In this document: positions 1 to 7,317 of the stretch, piece after piece | Numbering within the stretch: the stretch's first letter is position 1 | How the letters are laid out: every line of letters starts with the position of its first letter | DNA from: Propionivibrio sp. | GTDB lineage: Bacteria; Pseudomonadota; Gammaproteobacteria; Burkholderiales; Rhodocyclaceae | Direction of reading: 5' to 3' | DNA length: 64,000 nucleotides | Assembly: GCA_016705685.1 (NCBI GenBank) | Contig: JADJLB010000005.1 | Span: 62,001 to 126,000 of the forward strand | Translations under genes and position numbers: made by a program | The notes under the pieces: generated by a model | Databases searched by the model: none | Told to the model about the DNA's origin: nothing | The model's input: only the letters and a program-made list of their open reading frames with translations

Positions 1-222
1 CGAGACGATCACTTTGCCGCCTGAAAGCAGCGCGGGCACGAGATAGGCAAAGGTCTTGCCGGTCCCCGTTCCGGCTTCGGCAACGAGCACGCGGTTTTCA
101 GCCAGCGCAGACGAAATACGCTCGGCCATCTCGATCTGCTGTGCGCGCATCCGATATCCTGGAATTCCGCAAGCCAGCGGCCCGTTGGAAGAGAAGACTT
201 CCTGGATGGAGAAGATCGCCAT
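1..222 (-). CDS. ATP-dependent DNA helicase, DinG/YoaA type (N-terminal part)
   Basis: Partial gene: the first 74 codons are present and the rest runs off the left edge. The protein starts MAIFSIQEVF and reaches a Walker A motif, AGTGTGKT, near residue 55, followed by FAYLVPALL. A nucleotide-binding loop this close to the start, after a short segment ending in QIEMAERI, is typical of the DinG/YoaA branch of XPD-like superfamily 2 helicases. Known members unwind damaged or stalled DNA and often carry an Fe-S cluster, but that part is outside the window. Superfamily assignment is secure; the exact subfamily is inferred from the N-terminus alone. Confidence 0.75.
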   Translation of the reverse strand, partial: MAIFSIQEVFSSNGPLACGIPGYRMRAQQIEMAERISSALAENRVLVAEAGTGTGKTFAYLVPALLSGGKVIVS

Positions 223-315
223 GCTGAGTACCTCAGCCCTTGGGTTTGCGCACATGGCGAGATACGCAGCCACGCGGCGAGGGCGCTCTACGCGCCATTG
301 CGGACGCACAGAGAC

Positions 316-762
316 TCATTTCAGACCCGCCAGGAAACGATCGAGATGCCCGGCGAAGGCCTGACGATCGGCGGGGCTCATCGCTGGCGGGCCACCAGTC
401 TGGATGCCGCTGGCGCGCAGATTGTCCATGAAGTCGCGCATGTTGAGCAGCGGCCGGATATTGGCCGCCGAATACCATTCGCCGCGGTGGCTCAGGGCGT
501 GACCCCCTTTTTCGATGACCTCGGCGGCGAGAGGAAGGTCGCTGGTGATGACCAGATCGCCCGCTTCAAGCCGCTTGACGATTTCGTTGTCGGCCACATC
601 GAAACCTGCGGGGACCTGCACGCTGCGAATCAAGGGTGACGGCGGAACGGAGAGCATCTGGTTGGCAATCAGCGTCAGTGGAATCCCGGTGCGAGTGGCC
701 GCACGAAAGAGGATATCCTTGATCACCTTGGGACACGCATCGGCATCGACCCAGATGTGCAT
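316..762 (-). CDS. YaiI/YqxD family protein (DUF188)
   Basis: Protein of 148 residues starting [11 protein letters not shown], the hallmark of the YaiI/YqxD (UPF0178, DUF188) family, a PIN-like fold with acidic residues (DADAC near 6-10, TSD near 74-76) placed like a metal site. The biochemical role of the family is not established. The open frame continues far upstream, but the family start coincides with a TGATG junction to the preceding permease gene, so this start is chosen. Translational coupling to that gene is likely. Confidence 0.85.
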   Translation of the reverse strand: MHIWVDADACPKVIKDILFRAATRTGIPLTLIANQMLSVPPSPLIRSVQVPAGFDVADNEIVKRLEAGDLVITSDLPLAAEVIEKGGHALSHRGEWYSAANIRPLLNMRDFMDNLRASGIQTGGPPAMSPADRQAFAGHLDRFLAGLK

Positions 763-1787
763 CAGAGCAGCTCGCGTGCTTTGAGTTCGTCTTTCAACCA
801 GGCGTAACAGATCGGCGCGGCGACGAGACCGGGCAGGCCGAAGGCGCTTTCCATGACCAGCATGGCGGTGAGCAACTCCCACGCCTTGGCGCTGATCTGG
901 CTGCCGACGATGCGCGCATTGAGGAAATATTCCAGCTTGTGAATGACGATCAGATAGACGAGCGATGACATCGCCACGGCGGGCGAGTGTGCCAGACTGA
1001 CGACGAAGATAACTGAATTGGAAATGAGGTTGCCGATGACCGGCAGCATGCCGGCCAGAAAGGTGACCACGATCATCGTCTTGGTCAGCGGCAGATGAAC
1101 GCCGAACATGGGCAAGACGACGGCCAAGTACATTGCCGTAAAGGTGGTATTGAGCGCCGAGATGCGCACCTGGGCGAAAACAATCCGGCGAAAGGCCTCG
1201 CCCATGCGGAATACGCGCTCGGCCAGCGCGCTGGATAGCGGCCCGTCGTGGTCTTTGTCGCAGGCTTCGCGAAGTGACACCATGGCGCCGATAACCATGC
1301 CGATCAGCACGTGTGCCAGCATGTGCCCGGTGGCCTTGCCGATCAGTTGCAGTTCGGCGGCGTGTTCGCGCAGCCACTGGCTCATGATGTCGCGTATTCC
1401 GCCGGTATTTTTCGGCAAGAAAGCCGCCAGTGCCTGGGGCAGCGTGGCGCGCGAACTCTCGATGATGTCGGCCATTTTGGCGAGCAATGCGGAGAGACTG
1501 CCGCCTTCGCTGCGCATGAAGAAAACGACACCGAAGCTTGCCGCCGTGACGGCAAGGATTACCAACAGCGCGACCAGGCCAACGGCCACGAGCTTGGCCC
1601 GTCGGGTCGATAGGTGCCGGGTAAATAGCGGGAAGAGGGCATGGACCAACTCATAGACCAGCAGCCCGGCGATCAGCGCCGGCAGGAGATGGAAGATAAG
1701 GACAAAAAAGATTCCAAACAACGACAACGCCCATGAGGCACGGTCGAAGTGGGTAGCTGGTGGAAGTTTGCTCATTCGTGTTTCCAT
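762..1787 (-). CDS. AI-2E family transporter (PerM-like permease)
   Basis: About 341 residues with several strongly hydrophobic segments (residues ~25-60, 75-100, 155-175, 215-300). The C-terminal part, with [12 protein letters not shown] and a final [16 protein letters not shown], matches the AI-2E/PerM (UPF0118) inner-membrane family. Substrates of the family are poorly defined; some members export autoinducer-2 or act as Na+/H+ antiporters. Three starts are possible (1808 TTG, 1787 ATG, 1775 ATG) and none has a strong ribosome-binding site. The stop overlaps the start of the YaiI-type gene by one base, so the two form one unit. Confidence 0.8.
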   Translation of the reverse strand: METRMSKLPPATHFDRASWALSLFGIFFVLIFHLLPALIAGLLVYELVHALFPLFTRHLSTRRAKLVAVGLVALLVILAVTAASFGVVFFMRSEGGSLSALLAKMADIIESSRATLPQALAAFLPKNTGGIRDIMSQWLREHAAELQLIGKATGHMLAHVLIGMVIGAMVSLREACDKDHDGPLSSALAERVFRMGEAFRRIVFAQVRISALNTTFTAMYLAVVLPMFGVHLPLTKTMIVVTFLAGMLPVIGNLISNSVIFVVSLAHSPAVAMSSLVYLIVIHKLEYFLNARIVGSQISAKAWELLTAMLVMESAFGLPGLVAAPICYAWLKDELKARELL

Positions 1788-1866
1788 GAGTCGTCGAATT
1801 TTCGCCAAAGACGCAGCACGTCAAGGGTAGCATGCGCCTTGTGCCGGTCGGTGGCTGTGGTGTCAA

Positions 1867-2520
1867 TCACTCCGATTGTCTCGATGCCTGGGTGTGCGCT
1901 TCGACGAGTGCGGCCATCGCCAGGCTGCTATCGTTGCCCAGATTGCGCAGGCCGTCGATGACGCTCGCCTGGTTTTTCCGTGGCTGATTCTGGCTCACTT
2001 TCCATTTGCCGGCGAGTCGGGTGATCTGAATTTCGATGCCGACAACGGCAGCGATCAGCTTCTCCGTATAGTCGTGCGGCGCGTCCGCGACTGACCAGGG
2101 GTTCGCGAGTGCGGCTTCGTTTTGGGTCGTCAGCGCCTCGATCTGTGCGCGTACCCAGTTTGCCTCATCGACGATGCGCAGTGTACCGTGGGCATGGACA
2201 ACGGCATAATTCCAGGTCGGGACGACTTTGCCGGTTTCTTTCTTGGTGGCATACCAGGTCGGCGAGATATAGCTGTCCGGCCCCTGGAAGATGGCCAGGA
2301 CCCCCAGGTTCTTGTCGAATTCCCGCCACAAGGGATTGGCCCGGGCGACGTGCCCCTGCAAGGATCCATTCAGCGTGGGTCCTGCGGCAAATAGCAGCGG
2401 TATATGGTTGGCGACCAGTCCGCTTGTCGTGAGCGTGACCAGCGTCGCCAGCGGATGCGCGCGGATCAGCGCATGCATCACATCGACTCGCGACTCTTCG
2501 AAATGTTGGGGCAGGTACAT
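1867..2520 (-). CDS. paiB: PaiB-family FMN-binding protein
   Basis: Protein of 217 residues starting MYLPQHFEE, with the PaiB signatures NHIPLL near residue 38, GHVARANP near 56, SPTWYATK near 86 and VPTWNYAVVHAHG near 99. PaiB proteins have a split-barrel flavin/haem-binding fold and were first described as transcriptional regulators in Bacillus; in proteobacteria the role is uncertain. A perfect 12-bp palindrome directly precedes the start codon and also supplies the GAGG ribosome-binding site. The gene lies 21 bases after murI on the same strand. Confidence 0.88.
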   Translation of the reverse strand: MYLPQHFEESRVDVMHALIRAHPLATLVTLTTSGLVANHIPLLFAAGPTLNGSLQGHVARANPLWREFDKNLGVLAIFQGPDSYISPTWYATKKETGKVVPTWNYAVVHAHGTLRIVDEANWVRAQIEALTTQNEAALANPWSVADAPHDYTEKLIAAVVGIEIQITRLAGKWKVSQNQPRKNQASVIDGLRNLGNDSSLAMAALVEAHTQASRQSE

Positions 2521-2532
2521 GAGGATATCCTC
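2521..2532 (-). promoter_or_regulatory. Palindrome overlapping the paiB ribosome-binding site
   Basis: GAGGATATCCTC is a perfect 12-base inverted repeat abutting the paiB ATG. It contains the likely Shine-Dalgarno GAGG, so RNA pairing or protein binding here could mask translation start. No functional proof; a chance palindrome is possible. Confidence 0.3.
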
Positions 2533-2541
2533 GATCCGGAT

Positions 2542-3327
2542 TCAGACGGCTGTGTGCCGGACGGGAGCCGCCAGTTTTCCGGTCAGCCAGCGCAGCCCAA
2601 GCGCCGGAAGCGCGGCCTGCAAGCGTTCGGGATGGGCCGTCGCCAGCAGGGTGAGCCGGCCAGCACCCCGCGCCGAAGCACCGGCCAGGCGCAAACACTG
2701 ACGAGCGACGGCATCGGCAACGTCGACCAAGGCGGCGCGACCGGCGACGATGGGCGCGAGCGACGGGCTGAGGAAAGTGAAGTGCGTGCAACCGAGCACG
2801 ATTTGGTCTGCGCCCGAGTCCAGCGACGGTGCGAGATGGCGGCGGGCGCTTTCGACAAATCCGGGGTCGTCGAGATGCACGGTTTCGACCTTGGTGGCCC
2901 AGCCGGGGCAGGGCAACACGTCGACCTGAACCGATCCGGCGTGTTGCCGGATCAGTCGGGAGAGCCGCTCGCTACGCGCCGTTGCCGTCGTCGTCAACAC
3001 GGTGATGCGGCCACTTGTCGTCGCGGCGGCGGCCGGTTTGATGCCCGGCTCGACGCCGACCACCGGGATGCCGGGCAGCGCGTCGCGCAACGCCGCAACT
3101 GCGGCCGCAGTGGCCGTGTTGCAGGCAACCACGATAACCTGGCAACCCTGATCGACCAGATGACGACCGATGCGTAGTACACGGCGGCGGATGAAGGCAT
3201 CGTCCTTGTCGCCGTAGGGGACGTGCGCCGTGTCGGCAAGGTAGGTGAGATCGGCCTGCGGTAGCAAGGACGCGACGGCCGACAGCACCGAAAGGCCTCC
3301 CAGCCCGCTATCGAATATGCCAATCAT
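2542..3327 (-). CDS. murI: Glutamate racemase
   Basis: Protein of 261 residues that makes D-glutamate for peptidoglycan in the cytosol. It begins MIGIFDSGLGG, the family N-terminus, and has both catalytic cysteines in context: VVACNTATAAA near residue 72 and VLGCTHFTFL near 182. YLADTAHVPYGDK near 32-44 is also typical. The open frame extends 17 codons further upstream, but the ATG before IGIFDSG is the family start. It runs leftward ahead of paiB. Confidence 0.95.
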   Translation of the reverse strand: MIGIFDSGLGGLSVLSAVASLLPQADLTYLADTAHVPYGDKDDAFIRRRVLRIGRHLVDQGCQVIVVACNTATAAAVAALRDALPGIPVVGVEPGIKPAAAATTSGRITVLTTTATARSERLSRLIRQHAGSVQVDVLPCPGWATKVETVHLDDPGFVESARRHLAPSLDSGADQIVLGCTHFTFLSPSLAPIVAGRAALVDVADAVARQCLRLAGASARGAGRLTLLATAHPERLQAALPALGLRWLTGKLAAPVRHTAV

Positions 3328-3627
3328 TCTGGAAACCGCTGTTGTACAAGGCAGAGTATAAATTGGCCCGCATGCCAATACGCAATCCGCTTAGGTGTGG
3401 CACGAGAAGCCTCGAACCTTCTGCGGGTCACCGTTACTGAAGCGGCCGAGGAAAGGGTCACGCAGGAAAGATTGGCCAAAGGCGTTTAGTAACATTATCC
3501 TGAAATCGAGTGGCGACTTTCTTTGGTATGATTCATCGAGTTTCGAAAACGGGTTTGATCAAAGCCACGCAAGTGGCGTTGCGAACAATAGCTTACTCGG
3601 GAAACAAGCCTGAGGAATTCGTATTAC
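3328..3627. other. Intergenic stretch between murI and the tRNA-Thr unit
   Basis: No convincing gene. A 31-codon GTG-initiated frame at 3397-3489 on the plus strand encodes an alpha-helix-like peptide, but it has no ribosome-binding site and no recognised family. The stretch holds the terminator of the leftward tRNA at 3560-3577 and presumably the murI promoter. Confidence 0.5.
3560..3577 (-). terminator. Rho-independent terminator of the tRNA-Thr unit
   Basis: On the minus strand GCCAC-TTGC-GTGGC forms a 5-bp hairpin followed by TTTGATC, 50 bases beyond the tRNA 3' end. The tRNA-Ser(GCU) unit in this window ends in a closely similar GCCAC-TTAC-GTGGC hairpin with a T-run. Confidence 0.55.
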
Positions 3628-3701
3628 TGGTGCCCCCGAACGGAATCGAACCGCTACCTGATGATTACAAATCAACTGCACGACCTTCATGCTACGGGGG
3701 C
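3628..3701 (-). tRNA. tRNA-Thr (anticodon TGT), atypical D-arm
   Basis: A 74-base cloverleaf with encoded CCA. The acceptor stem is a perfect 7 bp (GCCCCCG/CGGGGGC), the anticodon loop is TTTGTAA (TGT, threonine), and the T-loop is TTCGATT. The D-arm (GCAT-GAAGGTC-GTGC) departs from the consensus: position 14 is G rather than A and position 21 is C rather than A. The anticodon stem has one T-T mismatch (GTTGA/TCATC). A perfect TATAAT lies 22 bases upstream and a hairpin terminator downstream, so it is probably transcribed. It may be a divergent but working tRNA or one that is decaying. Confidence 0.75.
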
Positions 3702-3723
3702 AGACCTGACGGCCGCGGCGAGG

Positions 3724-3729
3724 ATTATA
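3724..3729 (-). promoter_or_regulatory. -10 element of the tRNA-Thr promoter
   Basis: A perfect TATAAT on the minus strand, followed by a GC-rich discriminator typical of stable-RNA promoters, 22 bases before the tRNA 5' end. No good -35 hexamer is seen at 16-18 bases. Confidence 0.5.
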
Positions 3730-3830
3730 GCCGAAGCAGACGGCTGAGGCGCATCGGCGAGCGCACAATGGCATGGCTGTTTCGAATCGGGAACAGTCAG
3801 ACGCATCCCACCCATCCTGTCGAGTGAACC

Positions 3831-5633
3831 ATGGCAACATTGACCAATCCTTCCGAAATCGCTCGCGAAACGCTGAAACAGCTGATGTCGCAGCGCAAGG
3901 CACCTTCGCCCGAGAACTATCGCGCCATTTACCACGAAATCGCCGGCATTGCCGGCAAAGCGACCGAAGCGTTCCCCGAGCGCGAACTGAAGGCGCTTGT
4001 GCTGGCATTGCCCCGCGAAACGCCAGTGCAACAGCGCCTCTCAAGGCAGCTCGATCAATCGCTCAAAGGCGCCAACTGGGAAGAGTACAAGAAGGCCCTG
4101 GTGGCATTCATCACGGAACACAGCGCGGAATCGGAGCTCAACTGGGGCGAACTGATCGCCGAATTCCTTCGCCAATGGGAAGCCAAGCAATCCAATCTGA
4201 CGCCTGCCCGCAAACGGGAATCGCTGGAGCACGTTCTCGCCAGCACTTCAAAAAACAGTGAAATCCTGTTCGGCCGGCTGCAAAGGCTGGTCAAATCGTG
4301 GTCGCTGAACAAAGCGGAGCCCGATGTCGTCGCTGAGCTTGAAGACGACGTCGCAGCCGGGACCGAACCTCTTTCAGAGTCACCACCCGCTGTCCCCGCA
4401 TCAGCAGCCCCGGCCAGCCGGGCCGCCGAATTGCTGCCCGAATTGCGCAGCCTGTTTGCCTATACGCTGGAATTCGTCGTCGCCCCGCAGCTCGACGACG
4501 AACCCGACTTGGCGGCTCAGGCCAAAACAATTGCAGCGGCGGTCAACAGTGCAACGTCACTCAAAGCCGTGAATGAACTGATGGCCGAGATAAAACGCTT
4601 TGCTTACCGGCTGGAATTTCTGGCCGAGGATCGTAACGAGTTGCGCGGCGGCCTGCTTAAACTGCTGCAACTCATGGTCGACAACGTCGGTGAGCTGGTG
4701 GTCGATGATCGCTGGATGCAAGGCCAGATCGCCGTCGTCAGCGGCATCGTCGCGCAACCCATGAACACCCGCACCATCAGCGACGCCGAACGCCGTCTCA
4801 AGGAAGTCATCTTCAAGCAAAGCCAGCTCAAACACAGCCTGATCGAAGCCAAGGAAGCGCTGAAGCAGATGCTGGCCGGATTCGTCGATCACCTGGCTGA
4901 ATTTGCTGATTCGACGTCGGATTACCATGACAAGATCGAAGTCTGCGTTGAAAAAATCGGCCAGGCGGAGGATATTTCCCAACTGCAGGACGTGCTGGCC
5001 GAAGTCATCGGCGAGACCCGGATCATCCAGATCAACGCGCAGCGATCGCGCGACGATCTGCGCGTAACCAAGTTGCGCGTCGAGGAAGCCGAAAAACGCA
5101 TCAACGAGCTGGAGGAAGAACTCGACAAGGCCAGCATGCTGGTTCGCAACGACCAGCTCACCGGCACGCTCAACCGTCGCGGCCTGGAAGAGGCTTTTGA
5201 CAGCGAGGTGGCGCGATCGCAACGCAGGAAATCACCGCTCTGCGTGGCCATGCTCGATATCGACAACTTCAAAAAACTCAACGATACGCTCGGCCACGAT
5301 GCTGGCGACGCGGCGTTGATCCATCTGGTCACCATCATTCGGGAAACCTTACGCCCGCAGGACACCCTGGCGCGCTTTGGCGGCGAGGAATTCATCATCC
5401 TCCTGCCCGATACGCCGCTCGAAGACGCACAAAAAGCCATCGTGCGCCTGCAGAGGGAGCTCACCAAACGCTATTTCCTGCATGGAAACGAAAAGGTCCT
5501 GATCACTTTCAGCGCCGGCGTCACCGATTACCGTCGGGACGACACTCAGGCGAGCGTCACCAAACGGGCCGACGACGCGATGTACGCCGCGAAAAAAGCT
5601 GGCAGGAACCGCGTCGTCACCGGGAACAACTGA
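3831..5633 (+). CDS. Diguanylate cyclase with long N-terminal domain
   Basis: Protein of 600 residues. The C-terminal ~165 residues are a GGDEF domain with the intact active-site GGEEF at about 517-521 and a RxxD product-inhibition site at about 508-511, so it should make cyclic-di-GMP and be feedback-inhibited. DNDQLTGTLNRRGL-type entry sequence precedes the domain, and a coiled-coil (VEEAEKRINELEEELDKA) links it to the N-terminus. The first ~400 residues are mostly helical, with no membrane segment, so the enzyme is probably cytosolic. The N-terminal sensory domain is not recognised. The start lacks a strong ribosome-binding site. Confidence 0.9.
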   Translation: MATLTNPSEIARETLKQLMSQRKAPSPENYRAIYHEIAGIAGKATEAFPERELKALVLALPRETPVQQRLSRQLDQSLKGANWEEYKKALVAFITEHSAESELNWGELIAEFLRQWEAKQSNLTPARKRESLEHVLASTSKNSEILFGRLQRLVKSWSLNKAEPDVVAELEDDVAAGTEPLSESPPAVPASAAPASRAAELLPELRSLFAYTLEFVVAPQLDDEPDLAAQAKTIAAAVNSATSLKAVNELMAEIKRFAYRLEFLAEDRNELRGGLLKLLQLMVDNVGELVVDDRWMQGQIAVVSGIVAQPMNTRTISDAERRLKEVIFKQSQLKHSLIEAKEALKQMLAGFVDHLAEFADSTSDYHDKIEVCVEKIGQAEDISQLQDVLAEVIGETRIIQINAQRSRDDLRVTKLRVEEAEKRINELEEELDKASMLVRNDQLTGTLNRRGLEEAFDSEVARSQRRKSPLCVAMLDIDNFKKLNDTLGHDAGDAALIHLVTIIRETLRPQDTLARFGGEEFIILLPDTPLEDAQKAIVRLQRELTKRYFLHGNEKVLITFSAGVTDYRRDDTQASVTKRADDAMYAAKKAGRNRVVTGNN

Positions 5634-5843
5634 AATGTCAGGTGAATGAGACTGTAAGCGAACGTGTTTCCGTCACCACGAGCTTGGCAACACGAGGTTC
5701 GGCGCAGCTGCTGGCGTATCTGGGACGTCATGCGCATCGGGTGGCGCGGGACACACCGAAGGGGATGCCCGGAATGCGGTGAATCTGGCCCTCTTGCTCC
5801 GCCGCACTCTGAATATTCCCCTGCCAATTGCTATGCCAAACGA

Positions 5844-5871
5844 TTGACTTCCGCCGCGCCTTCCTTACAAT
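5844..5871 (+). promoter_or_regulatory. Sigma-70-type promoter
   Basis: TTGACT, 16-base spacer, TACAAT. Expected start near 5878, giving a leader of about 150 bases before the DUF1272 gene. Confidence 0.6.
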
Positions 5872-5881
5872 TCCCATAACC

Positions 5882-5984
5882 ACCGCCCTCCCGGCGGTTC
5901 AGTCCAACAAGGTTTATTCGCCGATATGACTCCGCCCTCTCTTTTTCCTCGCCCGCGTCAACGGATAAACGCTATTCGTTGGAC
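5882..5984 (+). ncRNA. Candidate structured leader or small RNA
   Basis: Directly after the promoter there is a hairpin ACCGCC-CTCCC-GGCGGT (5882-5898). It is followed by a long-range closing stem GTCCAAC (5902-5908) with GTTGGAC (5978-5984), and nested inside it GTTTAT (5912-5917) with ATAAAC (5965-5970). The arrangement resembles a riboswitch or sRNA fold, but I recognise no known class. It could be the 5' leader of the DUF1272-VOC-glycosylase genes or an independent RNA. Confidence 0.35.
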
Positions 5985-6026
5985 CTTTCATCCCCTAACC
6001 TGAACACGCCCTTTCTGGAGGTGCTT

Positions 6027-6290
6027 ATGTTGCAACTCAGGCCGAATTGCGAATGCTGTGACAAAGATCTACCGCCCGAAGCTTCGGAAGCGCGTATCTG
6101 TTCATTCGAGTGCACGTTCTGCGCTTCGTGTGCCGAAAATGTGCTTGGTGGGAAGTGCCCAAACTGCGGAGGGGAGTTGGTTGTCCGCCCACGTCGCCCG
6201 GCGAACAAGCTTGCCAATAATCCGCCATCCGCCGAGCGCATCCACAACCCGGTTAGTTGTGCAGAGGCAGCGCAGTCGTGCCCTTACTAG
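6027..6290 (+). CDS. DUF1272 domain-containing protein
   Basis: Protein of 87 residues starting MLQLRPNCECCDKDLPP. It has a run of paired cysteines (CECC near 8-11, C near 25, CTFCASCAENVL near 28-39, CPNCGGEL near 44-51), the DUF1272 zinc-ribbon-like pattern. Function unknown. The start was set by GGAGG six bases before this ATG; the open frame upstream lacks such a site. After the cysteine domain the tail (VVRPRRPANKL) is basic. It follows a long structured leader. Confidence 0.85.
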   Translation: MLQLRPNCECCDKDLPPEASEARICSFECTFCASCAENVLGGKCPNCGGELVVRPRRPANKLANNPPSAERIHNPVSCAEAAQSCPY

Positions 6291-6355
6291 CCCTCGCAAA
6301 GACGGCTCCGTGACTTCTACGTTGACCGTCAGATAGTTCGCTGCCGGGATAAGCC

Positions 6356-6763
6356 GTGTTTTCACATGTGTTCATTGGCGTCAGCGACTTTGATCGTGCC
6401 CTCGCCTTTTACAATCCACTTATGGCTACGCTCGGTATAGAGCAACGCTTCTGTGAATCGAGCAGGCCTTGGGCTGGCTGGCAATCCAGCCCTGGGCCAA
6501 GGCCGCTTTTTCTAATAAATAGGCCCTACGACGAAGAGCCACCGCAGTCTGGCAACGGCCAAATGGTTGCTTTCTTGGCAGTAGAGAGAAGCGTCGTTGA
6601 CGAAGCATTTGCAGTCGCTATCGCCCATGGTGGAACCTCAGAGGGTAGCCCCGGCATGAGACCCGAATATCATACGCATTACCATGGCGCATATTTTCGC
6701 GACCCGGATGGAAACAAGCTCTGTGTGGTTTGCCATTCGCCACAAAACCAAGTCGAAAGTTAG
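6356..6763 (+). CDS. VOC (glyoxalase/dioxygenase fold) family protein
   Basis: Protein of 135 residues with GTG start. The N-terminal FSHVFIGVSDFDRALAFY, the mid-protein FLAVERSVVDEAFAVAIAHGG and the C-terminal YHGAYFRDPDGNKLCVVCH give the beta-alpha-beta-beta-beta pattern of one VOC domain. Members bind a divalent metal and act as lyases, isomerases, dioxygenases or resistance proteins; the substrate cannot be told. It lies between the DUF1272 and pyrimidine-dimer glycosylase genes, both on the same strand. Confidence 0.85.
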   Translation: MFSHVFIGVSDFDRALAFYNPLMATLGIEQRFCESSRPWAGWQSSPGPRPLFLINRPYDEEPPQSGNGQMVAFLAVERSVVDEAFAVAIAHGGTSEGSPGMRPEYHTHYHGAYFRDPDGNKLCVVCHSPQNQVES

Positions 6764-6779
6764 GGGCACGTGATAGAGC

Positions 6780-7208
6780 ATGCGTCTCTGGTCATTGCAT
6801 TCCAAATATCTCGATCCTCAAGGGCTTGTCGCGCTGTGGCGGGAAGCCCTCTTGGCGCAGGCCGTTCTGCGTGGCGAAACACGTGGTTATTTGAATCATC
6901 CGCAGTTGGACCGCTTCAAGAACCATCCCGCGCCCCGCGCAGCCATCTCGCTTTACCTACAGGCCATTCACGCCGAGGCCAAGATGCGCGGGTACTCTTT
7001 CGACGCGAGCAAAATCAAACCGACCGGGAAATCGGCAACCCTGATGGTTACGTCCGGCCAAATGGTGTATGAATGGGTGCACCTTCTGGCCAAACTGAAG
7101 GGGCGCAGCCCCGTGCTTTATCGGAAGTGGCTGGCTACTGAGGTACCGGAGGCACATCCCCTGTTTGAAGTGCGAGCAGGTGACGTTGAACCTTGGGAGC
7201 GCCAATGA
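6780..7208 (+). CDS. Pyrimidine dimer DNA glycosylase family protein
   Basis: Protein of 142 residues starting MRLWSLHSKYLDPQGLVALWREALLAQ, continuing with a GYLNHPQLDRF segment near 41-51. This is the bacterial branch of the T4 endonuclease V (pyrimidine dimer glycosylase, PF03013) family, which removes UV dimers by glycosylase/lyase action through the N-terminal amine. Activity of this branch is not well tested. It ends 16 bases after the VOC gene begins its downstream spacing and faces lpdA, with a perfect hairpin between them. Confidence 0.75.
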   Translation: MRLWSLHSKYLDPQGLVALWREALLAQAVLRGETRGYLNHPQLDRFKNHPAPRAAISLYLQAIHAEAKMRGYSFDASKIKPTGKSATLMVTSGQMVYEWVHLLAKLKGRSPVLYRKWLATEVPEAHPLFEVRAGDVEPWERQ

Positions 7209-7242
7209 ACAGGGCGCCGAACTCGGCGCCAATCCCGCCGGT

Positions 7243-7279
7243 CACCGAAGCTGCGTATCAAAGCCGCGCAGCTTCGGTG
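7243..7279. terminator. Perfect 13-bp hairpin between convergent genes
   Basis: CACCGAAGCTGCG (7243-7255) and CGCAGCTTCGGTG (7267-7279) pair without mismatch around an 11-base loop. A second short repeat, GGCGCC...GGCGCC, lies at 7213-7230. Sitting between convergent genes it probably acts as a bidirectional terminator, though there is no T-run on either side. Confidence 0.5.
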
Positions 7280-7317
7280 ATTGCCACGGTTTCTGAGCTT
7301 CCGCTTTCCCAGGCTGC

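Larger units (their letters stand above)
5634..6026. other. Intergenic stretch with promoter and structured leader
   Basis: No protein gene is supported. The first 200 bases show nothing; the second half carries a good sigma-70 promoter and a nested inverted-repeat structure, described separately, ahead of the DUF1272 gene. Confidence 0.5.

Noticed and set aside
316-1377. Long form of the YaiI-type protein (353 codons)
   Set aside because: The N-terminal two hundred codons run through the AI-2E permease gene in another frame; the family start at 762 is far better.
2404-3177. 257-codon plus-strand frame antisense to murI
   Set aside because: Shadow of the murI coding strand in GC-rich sequence; murI has all catalytic motifs.
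3397-3489. 31-codon GTG frame with a helix-like translation
   Set aside because: No ribosome site, no recognised family, and too short to rely on composition.
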